A DNA stretch of 64,000 nt from Acetilactobacillus jinshanensis (GCF_004359375.1 NZ_CP034726.1:1426001-1490000); one strand, 5' to 3'. Shown: positions 18,637 to 28,565, counted from the stretch's first letter. Numbers and translations: made by a program. Notes: generated by a model from the sequence alone, not told the origin.

Positions 18637-18717
18637 TTTAATTGTAAACGAGTTTCAAAATTAAATTAAAAATCTGCATTTTTAACTTGCGGATCATAAC
18701 TCAATCGTCGTATAAAT

Positions 18718-18742
18718 GGTGGAATCATTAGATGATTCCACC
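18718..18742 (+). promoter_or_regulatory. Perfect stem-loop in the nrdE leader (possible attenuator)
   Basis: GGTGGAATCAT and ATGATTCCACC form an 11-base perfect stem with a 3-base loop, followed by TATTTTG. It ends 36 bases before the nrdE ATG. The tight loop and trailing T tract resemble a weak terminator or RNA-stability element; no alternative pairing partner is obvious. Confidence 0.5.
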
Positions 18743-18778
18743 TATTTTGCCAATTTTTCACTTAAAGGGGACTATCTA

Positions 18779-20947
18779 ATGGCATTAAGTAAGTTACACA
18801 ACGTGTCCTACTTCGAACTCAATAACGAAATTAACATCCCGTCACACGGTAAAATCCAATTAGATAAGGATCAGGAAGCTCTACACGCATTCTTAAAAGA
18901 AAACGTTGAACCCAATACCATTCGTTTCAAATCTCTTAAGGATCGAATTGACTACTTAATTTCCCATGATTATATCGAATCGGGATTCATTAAAAAATAC
19001 CCGTTCTCATTCATCAAGAAATTATACCGTTATCTTAAATCTCAGCATTTTCATTTCAAATCATTCATGGCCGCTTACAAATACTACGTTCAATATACGC
19101 TTAAGACCAACGACAATGAATACTATTTAGAAAATTACATCGACCGAGTTGCTGCCAACGCATTATTATTCGCTGACGGTAACCAGAAATTATGTATGGA
19201 AATCGCTTCGGAAATGATCCATCAACGTTACCAACCCGCTACGCCAAGTTTCTTGAATGCTGGTCGTAAGCGTCGTGGTGAATTCGTATCGTGCTTCTTA
19301 ATCCAAACCACTGATAACATGAACACGATCGGTCGAACCATTAACTCGGCCTTACAGTTATCCAAAATCGGTGGTGGTGTTGGAATCAACTTATCCAATT
19401 TACGTGCCGCCGGTGACCCGATCAAAAAGATTCGCGGGGCCGCAAGTGGTGTTGTCCCGGTTATGAAACTATTAGAAGATAGTTTTTCATACTCCAACCA
19501 ATTAGGTCAGCGTCAAGGTGCCGGAGTCGTTTACCTAAGCGTCTTCCATCCTGACATCAAAGCTTTCTTAGGTGCCAAGAAAGAAAACGCCGATGAAAAG
19601 ATTCGTGTTAACACCTTGTCATTAGGAATTACGGTTCCTGATAAATTCTACCAGCTTTGCCGTGAAGATAAAGAAATGTACATGTTCAGTCCTTACGACG
19701 TTCAACGGGTTTACGGAGTTCCGTTCTCATACGTTGACATCACCAAGGAATACGACAAGATGGTAGCTAACCCAAAGATCCACAAAAAGCACATGCCAGC
19801 TCGAGAATTAGAAGATGACATCAGTATGCTTCAGCAGGAATCCGGTTACCCATACATCATGAACATTGATACCGCTAACCGTGATAATCCGATCGACGGT
19901 AAGATTGTCATGAGTAACCTTTGTTCCGAAATCATGCAGGTTATGAAGCCATCTGTTGTTGATGACGAACAGCACTTTGCTAAGTTAGGGACCGATGTTT
20001 CCTGTAACTTAGGATCCACTAACATCGTTAACTTGATGGCATCACCTAACTTTGGTAAATCCGTTGAAGCTATGACCCGTGCGTTAACGTTCGTCACTGA
20101 TCATTCCAACATCAGCGTGGTTCCGCCAGTTCAAAACGGTAACCGTAAATCTCATTCCATCGGTTTAGGTGGCATGGGCCTTCATGGTTACTTAGCTAAG
20201 AACCACATTTACTACGGTTCCAAAGTTGCCGTTGAATTTACCAGCGTTTACTTCATGTTATTGAACTACTGGACCTTAAAGACATCGTGCCAGATCGCTA
20301 AGGAACGTCATCAGACCTTTTATAACTTTAAGAAGAGTAAATATGCCGATGGCAGCTACTTTGACAAGTACGTAACTAAGTACTGGGGACCACAATTAAA
20401 GCGCACCAAAGAACTATTTAAGGGCATCTTCATTCCAAATCAGGATGACTGGAAACAGTTACGTGATGAAGTCATGAAGTATGGTTTATATAACCAGAAC
20501 CGCATGGCCATCGCACCAAATGGTTCTATTTCATACATTAACGATACGACCGCTAGTATCCATCCAATCATTGACCGGATTGAAGAACGTTATGAATCCA
20601 AGACCGGTAAGATTTATTACCCAGCACCGTACTTATCAAACGATACGTTACCGTACTATCAGTCTGCTTATGACATCAACATGTGTAAGGTCATCGATAC
20701 TTATGCCGCCGCTCAACAACACGTTGATCAAAGTATGAGTATGACGATGTTCATGCGTTCCACCATTCCAAAAGGTCTTTACCCTTGGAAGAAGCACGAT
20801 AAGACGCAGAAGATGACAACGCGTGATCTTAATATCATCAGAAACTACGCTTTCTATAAGGGTATTAAGTCGATCTACTATGTTCGAACCTTTACGGATG
20901 ATAAGCAAGAAATTGGTGCTAATCAATGTAAGAGTTGTGAAATTTAA
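18779..20947 (+). CDS. nrdE: Class Ib ribonucleoside-diphosphate reductase, alpha subunit
   Basis: 722-residue catalytic subunit that reduces ribonucleotides to deoxyribonucleotides. It shows the cone-absent class Ib N-terminus, RYQPATPSFLNAGR, ...GEFVSCFLIQTTDNM with an active-site cysteine, SKIGGGVGINLSNLRAAG, NLCSEIMQ (finger-loop cysteine) and the C-terminal redox pair CKSC. ATG at 18779 has AAAGGGGAC upstream; the longer reading from 18716 would begin inside the leader hairpin. nrdF follows after a terminator, and no nrdH or nrdI lies in the window, which is unusual because class Ib enzymes need a NrdH-type reductant and often NrdI. Confidence 0.96.
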   Translation: MALSKLHNVSYFELNNEINIPSHGKIQLDKDQEALHAFLKENVEPNTIRFKSLKDRIDYLISHDYIESGFIKKYPFSFIKKLYRYLKSQHFHFKSFMAAYKYYVQYTLKTNDNEYYLENYIDRVAANALLFADGNQKLCMEIASEMIHQRYQPATPSFLNAGRKRRGEFVSCFLIQTTDNMNTIGRTINSALQLSKIGGGVGINLSNLRAAGDPIKKIRGAASGVVPVMKLLEDSFSYSNQLGQRQGAGVVYLSVFHPDIKAFLGAKKENADEKIRVNTLSLGITVPDKFYQLCREDKEMYMFSPYDVQRVYGVPFSYVDITKEYDKMVANPKIHKKHMPARELEDDISMLQQESGYPYIMNIDTANRDNPIDGKIVMSNLCSEIMQVMKPSVVDDEQHFAKLGTDVSCNLGSTNIVNLMASPNFGKSVEAMTRALTFVTDHSNISVVPPVQNGNRKSHSIGLGGMGLHGYLAKNHIYYGSKVAVEFTSVYFMLLNYWTLKTSCQIAKERHQTFYNFKKSKYADGSYFDKYVTKYWGPQLKRTKELFKGIFIPNQDDWKQLRDEVMKYGLYNQNRMAIAPNGSISYINDTTASIHPIIDRIEERYESKTGKIYYPAPYLSNDTLPYYQSAYDINMCKVIDTYAAAQQHVDQSMSMTMFMRSTIPKGLYPWKKHDKTQKMTTRDLNIIRNYAFYKGIKSIYYVRTFTDDKQEIGANQCKSCEI

Positions 20948-20966
20948 TTCAAACCAAATTTAAATC

Positions 20967-21029
20967 AAGTCGTTGTTAGTCCAATCCGTTTAACATTAAG
21001 GATAACGGTCGATTAACAACGACTTTTTT
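20967..21029 (+). terminator. Terminator between nrdE and nrdF
   Basis: Perfect 12-base arms AAGTCGTTGTTA (20967-20978) and TAACAACGACTT (21014-21025) followed by T6, with a 35-base loop. It suggests that nrdF has its own promoter or depends on read-through; a TATAAT lies at 21056-21061, without a clear -35. Confidence 0.8.
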
Positions 21030-21114
21030 GATATACTAGATACTATCGAAAAAGGTATAATAGATGTATATTAATCAATTACTTCACAATAATTAGTAAT
21101 TAAGGAGATTTTCA

Positions 21115-22227
21115 ATGAATAACTACAAAGCGATCAACTGGAATGACATCAGTGACGAAATCGATAAAGCCACTTGGGAAAAGCTAACTGAACAATTCTG
21201 GTTAGATACCCGTATTCCGTTATCCAATGATTTAAAAGACTGGCGTTCATTAGACGATGACCACCGTTGGGTCGTCAGCCATGTCTTTGGTGGATTAACG
21301 TTATTGGATACCCTTCAGTCTCAAGATGGGATGGCCGCATTACGTAAAGACGTTCGTACGCAACAAGAAACCGCCGTTCTTAACAATATTCAGTTTATGG
21401 AATCAGTCCATGCCAAAAGTTATTCTTCCATTTTCTCCACGTTAAACACTCCCGATGAAATCGCAGAAATCTTTAACTGGAGTGATACTGAAGAATTCTT
21501 ACAGAACAAAGCTAAACGCATTTATGAACTTTACCATGACGATGAAGACCCGTTAAAGAAGAAAATTTCAAGTGTATTCTTAGAAACCTTCCTATTCTAC
21601 TCTGGTTTCTTCACCCCACTCTGGTACTTAGGTCATAATAAGTTACCTAACGTTGCCGAAATCATCAAGTTAATTCTTCGTGATGAATCTGTCCATGGTA
21701 CCTACATTGGTTACAAATTCCAGATTGGTTTTAACCAGTTAGACAAGCCTGAACAGCAGCGTATCAAAGACTGGATGTATGACTTCTTATACGCACTTTA
21801 CGAAAACGAAGTTAAGTACACCCACTTACTTTATGATCAAGTCGGCTGGACTGGCAAAGTCTTAACCTTTATTCGTTACAACGCCAACAAGGCTTTGATG
21901 AACTTAGGCCAGGACCCGTTATTCCCCGATACCGCTAAAGATGTCGATCCAATCGTTATGAACGGAATTTCAACGACTACCGCTAACCATGACTTCTTCT
22001 CACAGGTTGGTAATGGTTACCGTTTAGGCCAAGTTGAAGCCATGAACAACAGTGATTACGATATTGGTCGTCCGAAGAAAGACTTAGGTAAGTTCTTCTA
22101 TCCTAACGATAAGAATACTGGAAACGACCTTAAAGTTTCTAAGAAAGACTTATTCAAGGATCCACAGAAGACTCGTGAAGCTAAGCGAGCTAAGGAACAA
22201 GCTAAAAAGAACCATAAAAATAACTAA
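21115..22227 (+). CDS. nrdF: Class Ib ribonucleoside-diphosphate reductase, beta subunit
   Basis: 370-residue di-metal radical subunit partnering NrdE. Metal ligands appear in the segments ETAVLNNIQFMESVHAKSYS and RDESVHGTYIGYKFQ, and the N-terminus YKAINWNDISDEIDKATW matches NrdF. An AAGGAGA ribosome site precedes ATG 21115. The C-terminus is about 30 residues longer than common NrdF proteins and ends in a lysine-rich tail (RAKEQAKKNHKNN) after the usual NrdE-docking region. Confidence 0.95.
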   Translation: MNNYKAINWNDISDEIDKATWEKLTEQFWLDTRIPLSNDLKDWRSLDDDHRWVVSHVFGGLTLLDTLQSQDGMAALRKDVRTQQETAVLNNIQFMESVHAKSYSSIFSTLNTPDEIAEIFNWSDTEEFLQNKAKRIYELYHDDEDPLKKKISSVFLETFLFYSGFFTPLWYLGHNKLPNVAEIIKLILRDESVHGTYIGYKFQIGFNQLDKPEQQRIKDWMYDFLYALYENEVKYTHLLYDQVGWTGKVLTFIRYNANKALMNLGQDPLFPDTAKDVDPIVMNGISTTTANHDFFSQVGNGYRLGQVEAMNNSDYDIGRPKKDLGKFFYPNDKNTGNDLKVSKKDLFKDPQKTREAKRAKEQAKKNHKNN

Positions 22228-22250
22228 ATTTTAAATAATTTAAAGTAACA

Positions 22251-22286
22251 AAAAAGTTCTGAAAATATTAATTTTCAGAACTTTTT
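22251..22286. terminator. Bidirectional terminator between nrdF and mprF
   Basis: AAAAAGTTCTGAAAAT and ATTTTCAGAACTTTTT form a perfect 16-base stem in the convergent gap between nrdF and mprF. Confidence 0.9.
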
Positions 22287-22308
22287 ATTTTACAATTTTC
22301 TAATTTAA

Positions 22309-24912
22309 TTATTCATTATTATTAGAAAAGATCTGGATCAATGACGGATGTTTATCCTTCTTGTTGACGTGCTGGTTAACTAATAATAAGAGCTGAAGCA
22401 TGGTAAAAATCAGCGAGCTGCGCTTTCGATATACGATATATCTAGGTTTCCAATCGGATACGAACTTGTTCTTATAGTCCCGTAATCCCTTGAAACTGTA
22501 GAATTTATAACCATACTTGAAGATCAAATGAGCTAACCGTTCATCAACGAAACTAAACTTGGATTCACCAACGTTAGATAGCGGAGCCATCCCTAAGTTA
22601 AAAATTTGGTACCCATCATCACGTGCCTTCTTGAACAACGTGATGAAGATGCCATCCATTATCCCGGATGGCGCACTCTTCAGTGATCTCATCAAATCAA
22701 TTGAAGTTACATTATGATTGCCGTTGGGCATCAGATTAGCAAATGAAATGATCTTACCTTTCGGATCCTTCATGATCGCAATTGGGGCCTGACTTAAGTA
22801 ATAATCATCAAAGTAACCTAACGAGAAGCCCTTTTCTTGATTACCGTCTAACCAGTCATCAGAAATGTGACGCAAAGTCTTCAAAAATTCAGGCTTAAAC
22901 GGTGGTTTAACAATCTCGAACTGATAATGCTTTCGCTCAAATTTATGCATTAGAGCTCGGTCACCACGATGTTTACTACCAGCTAAACTAAAGTTTTGTA
23001 GATCAACAAAGCCTTCTTCACCGAACTTCGTAAAGTCAAAGCCCTTTTCATGAAGCAGCATCGTAAACCGTTCACCAACTTCATAAAAGACTAGTGACAT
23101 GCCTAATTTATCAGCATCGTTCATAAATTGGTCAACGGCTGGATCCATTTTGGCTCGGTTACCGACGGGTTCACCCATGATAACTAACTTATTAGCCTTC
23201 TGTTTGAACATGAAGAACAACTGATCCTGATGATTTTCACGATAGAAGTAAATCTGTTTATCACGCATAAAGGCCAGATGACTAATTTCGTTACCACCGT
23301 ATTTATTAATAACGTTCCGAACTCGTTTAGCCGTCTTAACGTCAAACGGCTGGTTTAACCAGGCAACGTTCTTATGAGATAAGAATCGATAAATAATGAT
23401 GACGATTAAAATGGCAACCAATAATCCTAGGAAACCAGCGAACCATACTTGGTACGACGGAAATAGGTACGTATTTGAGAAATGCAGGAATGCGTAACGA
23501 TAACGTGTATAAATTCCGACAAAGGAATAAATAATAAAGGTTACCGTGAAGATGATGGTATCCATGATCTTCTGACCCCATGAATACGTCAACTTTTCAC
23601 GATATAGGCAACCTTTGGATAACCATAGGCAAATCAAAATGATGGCAAAGGTTACACACATACTAATTGGAAATTCCTGTTTCCAGAGTGAATTAGCCAT
23701 TGCGATTACCATCACAATTACGGTCGGCCAGAACGCTTTCTTAATTCGAGAACCAATTCCTCGGGCCAAGCCAATGAAGATAAACGCAAAGATCATGTTG
23801 GTCAGTTGATCAAGGAAGTAAAACGTATACGGTTCCAACGATAGATAAACTTTATTAACTAAAGCAAAATTAGGAACAGTTGCCAATAACAGCATCATAA
23901 TTGCTGAGAAGTACATAAAGATCGTTAACACGATCTGAGCGGTTCGTTGAATAATGGTCGCTGGAATGCCGTCTAACGAATTATTAATTCGACGACCTGT
24001 ATCATGAATCAATAGAATAATACCTACGGTAACTGGTGCAATATAGTAAAAAGCACGGTACAAAAGATCCCAAACTAATGCGGCACTTGTTGAAAGGCCC
24101 ATCGCTTTTAATTCACCGACCATGACAACATCAAAGCCACCAAGGCCCCCAGGCATCATTGAGACAACTCCGGCAACGTTCGCAATGATAAACAGCGGAA
24201 AAATGCTGACTAAATCAACATGAACGTGCATAAACGCACCAATAATTATGAATAAAGCGGCACAGCCACCCCATTCACAGCAGGATCCCAATATCAATTT
24301 AAGTTCACGATTAAGTGTTAAATCTTTAAAGAAACTAAAGTTCTTGACCCTGGTAAATATAAAGATAGCAGGGAAGTAAATTCCTCCAGCTAGTAGAATG
24401 TACCAGTAACGTTCCAATCGCGGATCAACGTGAAAGCCAAAGATCATTACTAAGGCAACTAAACAGTACGTTGATAGTCCAGCAAGTAGGAACAAAGCAA
24501 CTTTCGATAACGCATAGATAATCTGCTTCTTGGAAGATCCTTTACTGTAAAAATGAGCTCGTAAGCTAGCGCCAAGGAAACCACCAAATCCGGCAATATT
24601 AGTTAAAGTATTAACGATCCAGCCACTTTTAACGATGTAACCCGTTTTAAACTTACTTGGCAGCAGATCAACCATTGAAAAGTCATAGGTCAACATCGGT
24701 AATACCGATATGAAGCCTAAGACTAATAAGATTGATAATGAGGTCGGTGTCTGGGTTCTAAATGCTTTAAGCATCTGGGGACCACTAACATCAGAAATAA
24801 TTCCTGAACCAACGTAAATGACAACGCCTAAAACAAATAAGGCAAACAAAAGTTTAATTGCCGTAAAATGCTTATTAATAAAATTAACGGTCTTATAGTA
24901 TAACGTTCTCAA
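22309..24912 (-). CDS. mprF: Phosphatidylglycerol lysyltransferase / flippase MprF
   Basis: 867-residue integral membrane protein that makes lysyl-phosphatidylglycerol from Lys-tRNA and flips it, lowering the negative surface charge. Residues 1-510 hold about 14 hydrophobic helices, including the flippase pattern MPGGLGGFDVVMVGEL near residue 255. Residues 540-850 form the cytosolic DUF2156 synthase domain with NKYGGNEISHLAFMRDK, GEPVG, YEVGERFTMLLHEKGF, SIDLMR and FNLGMAPLSNVG. The start is TTG at 24912 with GGAGG seven bases upstream. Full length suggests activity; lysine as donor is inferred from family. Confidence 0.94.
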   Translation of the reverse strand: MRTLYYKTVNFINKHFTAIKLLFALFVLGVVIYVGSGIISDVSGPQMLKAFRTQTPTSLSILLVLGFISVLPMLTYDFSMVDLLPSKFKTGYIVKSGWIVNTLTNIAGFGGFLGASLRAHFYSKGSSKKQIIYALSKVALFLLAGLSTYCLVALVMIFGFHVDPRLERYWYILLAGGIYFPAIFIFTRVKNFSFFKDLTLNRELKLILGSCCEWGGCAALFIIIGAFMHVHVDLVSIFPLFIIANVAGVVSMMPGGLGGFDVVMVGELKAMGLSTSAALVWDLLYRAFYYIAPVTVGIILLIHDTGRRINNSLDGIPATIIQRTAQIVLTIFMYFSAIMMLLLATVPNFALVNKVYLSLEPYTFYFLDQLTNMIFAFIFIGLARGIGSRIKKAFWPTVIVMVIAMANSLWKQEFPISMCVTFAIILICLWLSKGCLYREKLTYSWGQKIMDTIIFTVTFIIYSFVGIYTRYRYAFLHFSNTYLFPSYQVWFAGFLGLLVAILIVIIIYRFLSHKNVAWLNQPFDVKTAKRVRNVINKYGGNEISHLAFMRDKQIYFYRENHQDQLFFMFKQKANKLVIMGEPVGNRAKMDPAVDQFMNDADKLGMSLVFYEVGERFTMLLHEKGFDFTKFGEEGFVDLQNFSLAGSKHRGDRALMHKFERKHYQFEIVKPPFKPEFLKTLRHISDDWLDGNQEKGFSLGYFDDYYLSQAPIAIMKDPKGKIISFANLMPNGNHNVTSIDLMRSLKSAPSGIMDGIFITLFKKARDDGYQIFNLGMAPLSNVGESKFSFVDERLAHLIFKYGYKFYSFKGLRDYKNKFVSDWKPRYIVYRKRSSLIFTMLQLLLLVNQHVNKKDKHPSLIQIFSNNNE

Positions 24913-24986
24913 AGGAATCCTCCGTAACTATCGATCAAACGAATTAGTTATAAGATATGAACACATCACATTATACCTTATAACAA

Positions 24987-25026
24987 AAAAGACGTGCAAC
25001 ATTCTAAAGAATGCGGCACGTCTTTT
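24987..25026 (-). terminator. Terminator of rplJ-rplL
   Basis: AAAAGACGTGC and GCACGTCTTTT form an 11-base stem 25 bases after the rplL stop, with a T tract on the minus strand. Confidence 0.9.
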
Positions 25027-25050
25027 GTGTAAATCTTAAAAGTTAATGAT

Positions 25051-25419
25051 TTACTTAAGGGTTACGGTACAACCGGCAGCTTCTAAGGTCTTCTTCATCT
25101 TAGCAGCATCAGCCTTCTTGACACCCTTCTTTAAGATGGATGGAGCACCATCAACAAGGTCTTTAGAATCCTTTAAGCCCTTGCCAGTGATATCATGAAC
25201 AGCCTTGATAGCTTTGATCTTAGCTGCACCTGGCTGAGTTAATTCAACGTCAAATGCGCTCTTAGCAGCAGCACCGTTACCGTTACCACCGGCAGCAGGA
25301 GCAGCTGCAACAGCAGCCTTAACGCCGAATTCTTTTTCGATTGATTTAACTAAATCGTTTAAATCAGTAATTTTAGCTTCTTTTAATTGAGAAATGATAT
25401 TATCTTTATCAAAAGCCAT
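25051..25419 (-). CDS. rplL: 50S ribosomal protein L7/L12
   Basis: 122-residue stalk protein that recruits translation factors. N-terminal dimerisation region, Ala/Gly-rich hinge (residues about 35-50) and the C-terminal domain [35 protein letters not shown] are complete. It ends the rplK-rplA ... rplJ-rplL region. Confidence 0.98.
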   Translation of the reverse strand: MAFDKDNIISQLKEAKITDLNDLVKSIEKEFGVKAAVAAAPAAGGNGNGAAAKSAFDVELTQPGAAKIKAIKAVHDITGKGLKDSKDLVDGAPSILKKGVKKADAAKMKKTLEAAGCTVTLK

Positions 25420-25459
25420 GTTAATTTCCTCCTATTATTAATAAATCGATATTTTTAAA

Positions 25460-25975
25460 TTAAGCGGCATCATTGCCAGCCTTTGACTTCTTTTCAGCCA
25501 TAGCCTTAACAATAAGTGCAACTTTTCTGATTGGATCTTGTAATACGTTTGCAAGAGTAGACAGTAATTCTTTGCGACTTGGTAAGGAAGCATAAGTTTC
25601 AATGGTCTTAACAGGAACCATTTTGCCATCAATTACGCCACCTTTGAATTCAACAACACCCTTAGTAGCCTTACTCATCTTGAGTAAAATCTTGGATGGT
25701 TCGATTGGATCCTTGGTAGCAAAAGCAACGGCAGTCGGTCCTTTAGAGAACTTTTCAAAGCCTTTGTAACCAACTTCGTTAGCAGCACGAACTAAGATAT
25801 TGTTCTTAACAACGTGGAAACTAGAGCTAGCTTTGTATAAGGCCTTACGTAACTTAGTCATTTGACCAACTTTTAATCCACGATAGTTAACAACGATAGC
25901 TGACTTAGAGTTCTTAAGTAAGTCAGCAAACTTTTTAACTTCTTGCTTTTTAGCTTCTAATACATCTTTCTTCAT
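25460..25975 (-). CDS. rplJ: 50S ribosomal protein L10
   Basis: 171-residue base of the ribosomal stalk that binds 23S rRNA and L12 dimers. It has the typical KKQEVKKFADLLKNSKSAIVVNYRGL start and KGPTAVAF core. ATG at 25975 follows AGGAGGTG; the upstream GTG at 25984 is part of that ribosome site. Expression is expected to be autoregulated through the L10 leader at about 26025-26150. Confidence 0.97.
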   Translation of the reverse strand: MKKDVLEAKKQEVKKFADLLKNSKSAIVVNYRGLKVGQMTKLRKALYKASSSFHVVKNNILVRAANEVGYKGFEKFSKGPTAVAFATKDPIEPSKILLKMSKATKGVVEFKGGVIDGKMVPVKTIETYASLPSRKELLSTLANVLQDPIRKVALIVKAMAEKKSKAGNDAA

Positions 25976-26024
25976 CAGGTTCACCTCCTAATTCAAAGAT
26001 TAATTAATCTTAAAATTTATTCGG

Positions 26025-26150
26025 GTAATAAAAAATCCCCATGCCTACCCAGACATAGAGAGAAATCGATGATTATTCGAATTCAATTCCTCGGCAGGTA
26101 TTATTGAGATCAACGATCGCCTGAGTCTTGGGTAGAATTAATTACATGAT
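26025..26150 (-). promoter_or_regulatory. Ribosomal protein L10 leader (autoregulatory attenuator)
   Basis: The gap between rplA and rplJ on the minus strand contains paired CTACCCAAGAC and GTCTGGGTAG arms, an internal CCTGCCGAGG hairpin region, and then GGCATGGGGATTTTTTAT, which looks like a terminator with T6. Position and elements match the known L10 leader in Firmicutes, to which the L10(L12)4 complex binds. Confidence 0.75.
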
Positions 26151-26209
26151 TAAATATATCATAATCTAATCAGATATTCAAATGAGGATTTTTTAAACGT
26201 TGTTAAAAA

Positions 26210-26908
26210 TTACTTGTTAAAAGAATTTAAATCAACTTTAACGCCAGGGCCAAAGGTAGATGATACAGAAATGTTCTGGATGTAATCACCCTTGACAGAG
26301 TCTGGACGACTTTTAACGATAACGTTTTCAAGTGCAGTAAAGTTTTGGACTAACTTCTTAGTATCAAATGAAACTTTACCAATGATTGCAGCAACGTTAC
26401 CATCACGGTCAGTTCGGTAAGTAACCTTACCAGACTTAGAATCCTTAACCGCTTTAGCAACGTTCATGGTAACAGTTCCAGTCTTTGGGTTAGGCATTAA
26501 ACCTTTAGGCCCTAAGATACGACCTAAACGACCAACAACTGGCATCATATCAGGTGTTGCAATGGCAACATCAAAGTCTAACCAGCCGCCTTGGATCTTT
26601 TTAGCTAAGTCGTCAGAACCAACGTAGTCAGCACCAGCTGCTTTAGCAGCCTTAGCGTTATCACCTTTAGCGAATACGATAACGGTCTGTTTCTTACCAG
26701 TACCGTTTGGTAATACTAAAGCACCACGTAACTGCTGATCAGCTTGCTTAGTATCAACGTTTAATTTGAATGCAACTTCAACGGTAGCATCAAACTTAGC
26801 GTAATCGATCTTTTTAACTAAATTAATGGCATCGGTAACAGGATATGCTTTACTTGAGTCAACCTGCTTCAATGCTTCTTGATACTTTTTACCTCTTCTA
26901 CGAGCCAT
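26210..26908 (-). CDS. rplA: 50S ribosomal protein L1
   Basis: 232-residue L1-stalk protein. [17 protein letters not shown], the [15 protein letters not shown] segment and the signature [19 protein letters not shown] are present. AAGGAGGA lies before the ATG at 26908. It is cotranscribed with rplK 83 bases upstream. Confidence 0.98.
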   Translation of the reverse strand: MARRRGKKYQEALKQVDSSKAYPVTDAINLVKKIDYAKFDATVEVAFKLNVDTKQADQQLRGALVLPNGTGKKQTVIVFAKGDNAKAAKAAGADYVGSDDLAKKIQGGWLDFDVAIATPDMMPVVGRLGRILGPKGLMPNPKTGTVTMNVAKAVKDSKSGKVTYRTDRDGNVAAIIGKVSFDTKKLVQNFTALENVIVKSRPDSVKGDYIQNISVSSTFGPGVKVDLNSFNK

Positions 26909-26990
26909 CGAAAATTCCTCCTTGCTGTGGTTGTAACGGAAATATAACCTTCCACTAATGCATTAGTAATGCACAGAGATCAGGCTTATA

Positions 26991-27413
26991 TTATTTGACG
27001 GTAATACCCATACTACGAGCAGTACCTTCAACCATCTTCATTGCTGAATCAATACTACTAGCGTTAAGATCCTTCAGCTTAGTCTGAGCGATCTTCTTAA
27101 CGTCAGCCTTGGTAACACTACCAACTTTCTTGGTGTTAGGTGTACCAGAACCAGACTTAACACCGGCGGCTTTCTTTAATAAGTCAGATGCTGGTGGAGT
27201 CTTAACAACGAATGAAAATGTGTGATCTCCATATACACTAATAACAACGGGGACAACAGTGCCTTTCTGGTTAGCAGTTTTGGCATTGAATTGTTTAGTA
27301 AAGCCCATAATGTTGATACCAGCTTGACCTAATGCAGGTCCAACTGGAGGAGCAGGTGTTGCTTTACCTGCTGGAATTTGTAACTTAATTACGTTAGCTA
27401 CTTCTTTTGCCAC
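26991..27413 (-). CDS. rplK: 50S ribosomal protein L11
   Basis: 140-residue GTPase-centre protein. The start is GTG at 27413 ([16 protein letters not shown]), 9 bases after AGGAGGAA; a longer reading from 27473 adds 20 residues not found in L11. The proline-rich [19 protein letters not shown] and C-terminal [10 protein letters not shown] are diagnostic. Confidence 0.97.
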   Translation of the reverse strand: MAKEVANVIKLQIPAGKATPAPPVGPALGQAGINIMGFTKQFNAKTANQKGTVVPVVISVYGDHTFSFVVKTPPASDLLKKAAGVKSGSGTPNTKKVGSVTKADVKKIAQTKLKDLNASSIDSAMKMVEGTARSMGITVK

Positions 27414-27536
27414 GAGACATTCCTCCTTAAGTCCGTGTGTGGTCATAAAGGAGATTAATATTTCTCCTCCCACATAAGTGAGTTAACACACATTGAAAAA
27501 TATAACATTATTTAACCATAAAAACAATGGCTATAT

Positions 27537-28100
27537 TTATTCAACGGGTTTAACTTCACCGAATTTCAATTGAGTATTGGTTTCTCGACCAAACATGTTG
27601 ATATTAACGTTTAATTTAGCTTGATCAGCATTAATGTTGGTGATCTTGCCAGATAAGCCTGAAAATGCACCAGCGGTGATCGTAACGGTATCACCAACTT
27701 TAGCATTTAACTTGGTTTCGTTTTCAGGTTTCTTTTCGTGAAGTCGATCTAAGATTAACTTAACTTCACTGTTTAATAACGGTACTGGCTTACTGCCTTG
27801 ACCGTGTGATCCTAAGAACCCAGTAACACCTGGTGTGTTTCGGACAATATACCAGGATTGATCAGTCATAATCATTTCAACGATTACGTATCCTGGGAAC
27901 GTCTTATCCATCTTTAGTGTCTTTTTACCCTTTTTATCAGTGACACGTTCAGGTGTGGCGGGAACTACTACTCTGAAGATGTAGTTAGTCATTCCCATTG
28001 ATTTTTCTCTGGATTCAAGGTTAGCTTTAACTCTGTTTTCATACCCAGAGTACGTATGAACGACATACCATCGTTTTTCAGGTTTTTCAGCAGATTCCAT
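27537..28100 (-). CDS. nusG: Transcription termination/antitermination protein NusG
   Basis: 187-residue elongation factor with the NGN domain (KRWYVVHTYSGYENRVKANL) and the C-terminal KOW motif (VGDTVTITAGAFSGLSGKI). ATG at 28100 is preceded by AAAGGAGC; the TTG one codon earlier is not needed. It follows secE by 66 bases. Confidence 0.97.
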   Translation of the reverse strand: MESAEKPEKRWYVVHTYSGYENRVKANLESREKSMGMTNYIFRVVVPATPERVTDKKGKKTLKMDKTFPGYVIVEMIMTDQSWYIVRNTPGVTGFLGSHGQGSKPVPLLNSEVKLILDRLHEKKPENETKLNAKVGDTVTITAGAFSGLSGKITNINADQAKLNVNINMFGRETNTQLKFGEVKPVE

Positions 28101-28166
28101 CAAAACTTTGCTCCTTTTACTCTAATTAAACGCTATTAATTATATCATATCGATCCTTAACAATTT

Positions 28167-28340
28167 TTACAGTAAACCCAATAGGGACTGTAAAATCCCA
28201 TCGATAATTGCAAAAAAGATTGCAAAGAAAATTGACGTTCCGATTACAGTGCACGTATCACGTTTAGTCTGATGTACATTAGGCCAAACAACCTTTTTCA
28301 TTTCTTTGCAAACGGATTTTAAGAATTTAATTAACCTCAT
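28167..28340 (-). CDS. secE: Preprotein translocase subunit SecE
   Basis: 57-residue single-span subunit of the SecYEG channel. It reads MRLIKFLKSVCKEMKKVVWPN at the start: an amphipathic helix with the conserved KKVVWP motif, followed by one hydrophobic segment (IGTSIFFAIFFAIIDGIL). ATG at 28340 has a GGGAGGA site. Order rpmG-secE-nusG supports the call. Confidence 0.96.
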   Translation of the reverse strand: MRLIKFLKSVCKEMKKVVWPNVHQTKRDTCTVIGTSIFFAIFFAIIDGILQSLLGLL

Positions 28341-28359
28341 TTTATCCTCCCATTAATCA

Positions 28360-28515
28360 TTAACGAGTTTCTTTATGCAATGTGTACTTACCACAATGTT
28401 TACAGAATTTTCTTAATTCTAATCGTTTCGGATTATTAGGATTGACGGTAATCGTATAATTTCTAGCTCCACATACGGTACAAGCTAGAGCAGCTTGTCT
28501 TTTATTACTGGCCAT
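28360..28515 (-). CDS. rpmG: 50S ribosomal protein L33 (zinc-binding, C+ form)
   Basis: 51-residue ribosomal protein beginning [20 protein letters not shown]. Two CxxC pairs (C12/C15 and C38/C41) show it is the zinc-containing paralogue. It lies between sigH and secE; its stop is 20 bases from the secE ATG. AGGTAATTT on the minus strand precedes the ATG. Confidence 0.96.
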   Translation of the reverse strand: MASNKRQAALACTVCGARNYTITVNPNNPKRLELRKFCKHCGKYTLHKETR

Positions 28516-28565
28516 TAAATTACCTCCATAATTCAAAATAATAGTATCATTTCACGGGTAAACAG

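Noticed and set aside
21031-21050. ATACTAGATACTAT-like sequence as an NrdR box for nrdF
   Set aside because: It lacks the dyad symmetry of NrdR boxes and has no partner at the right spacing.
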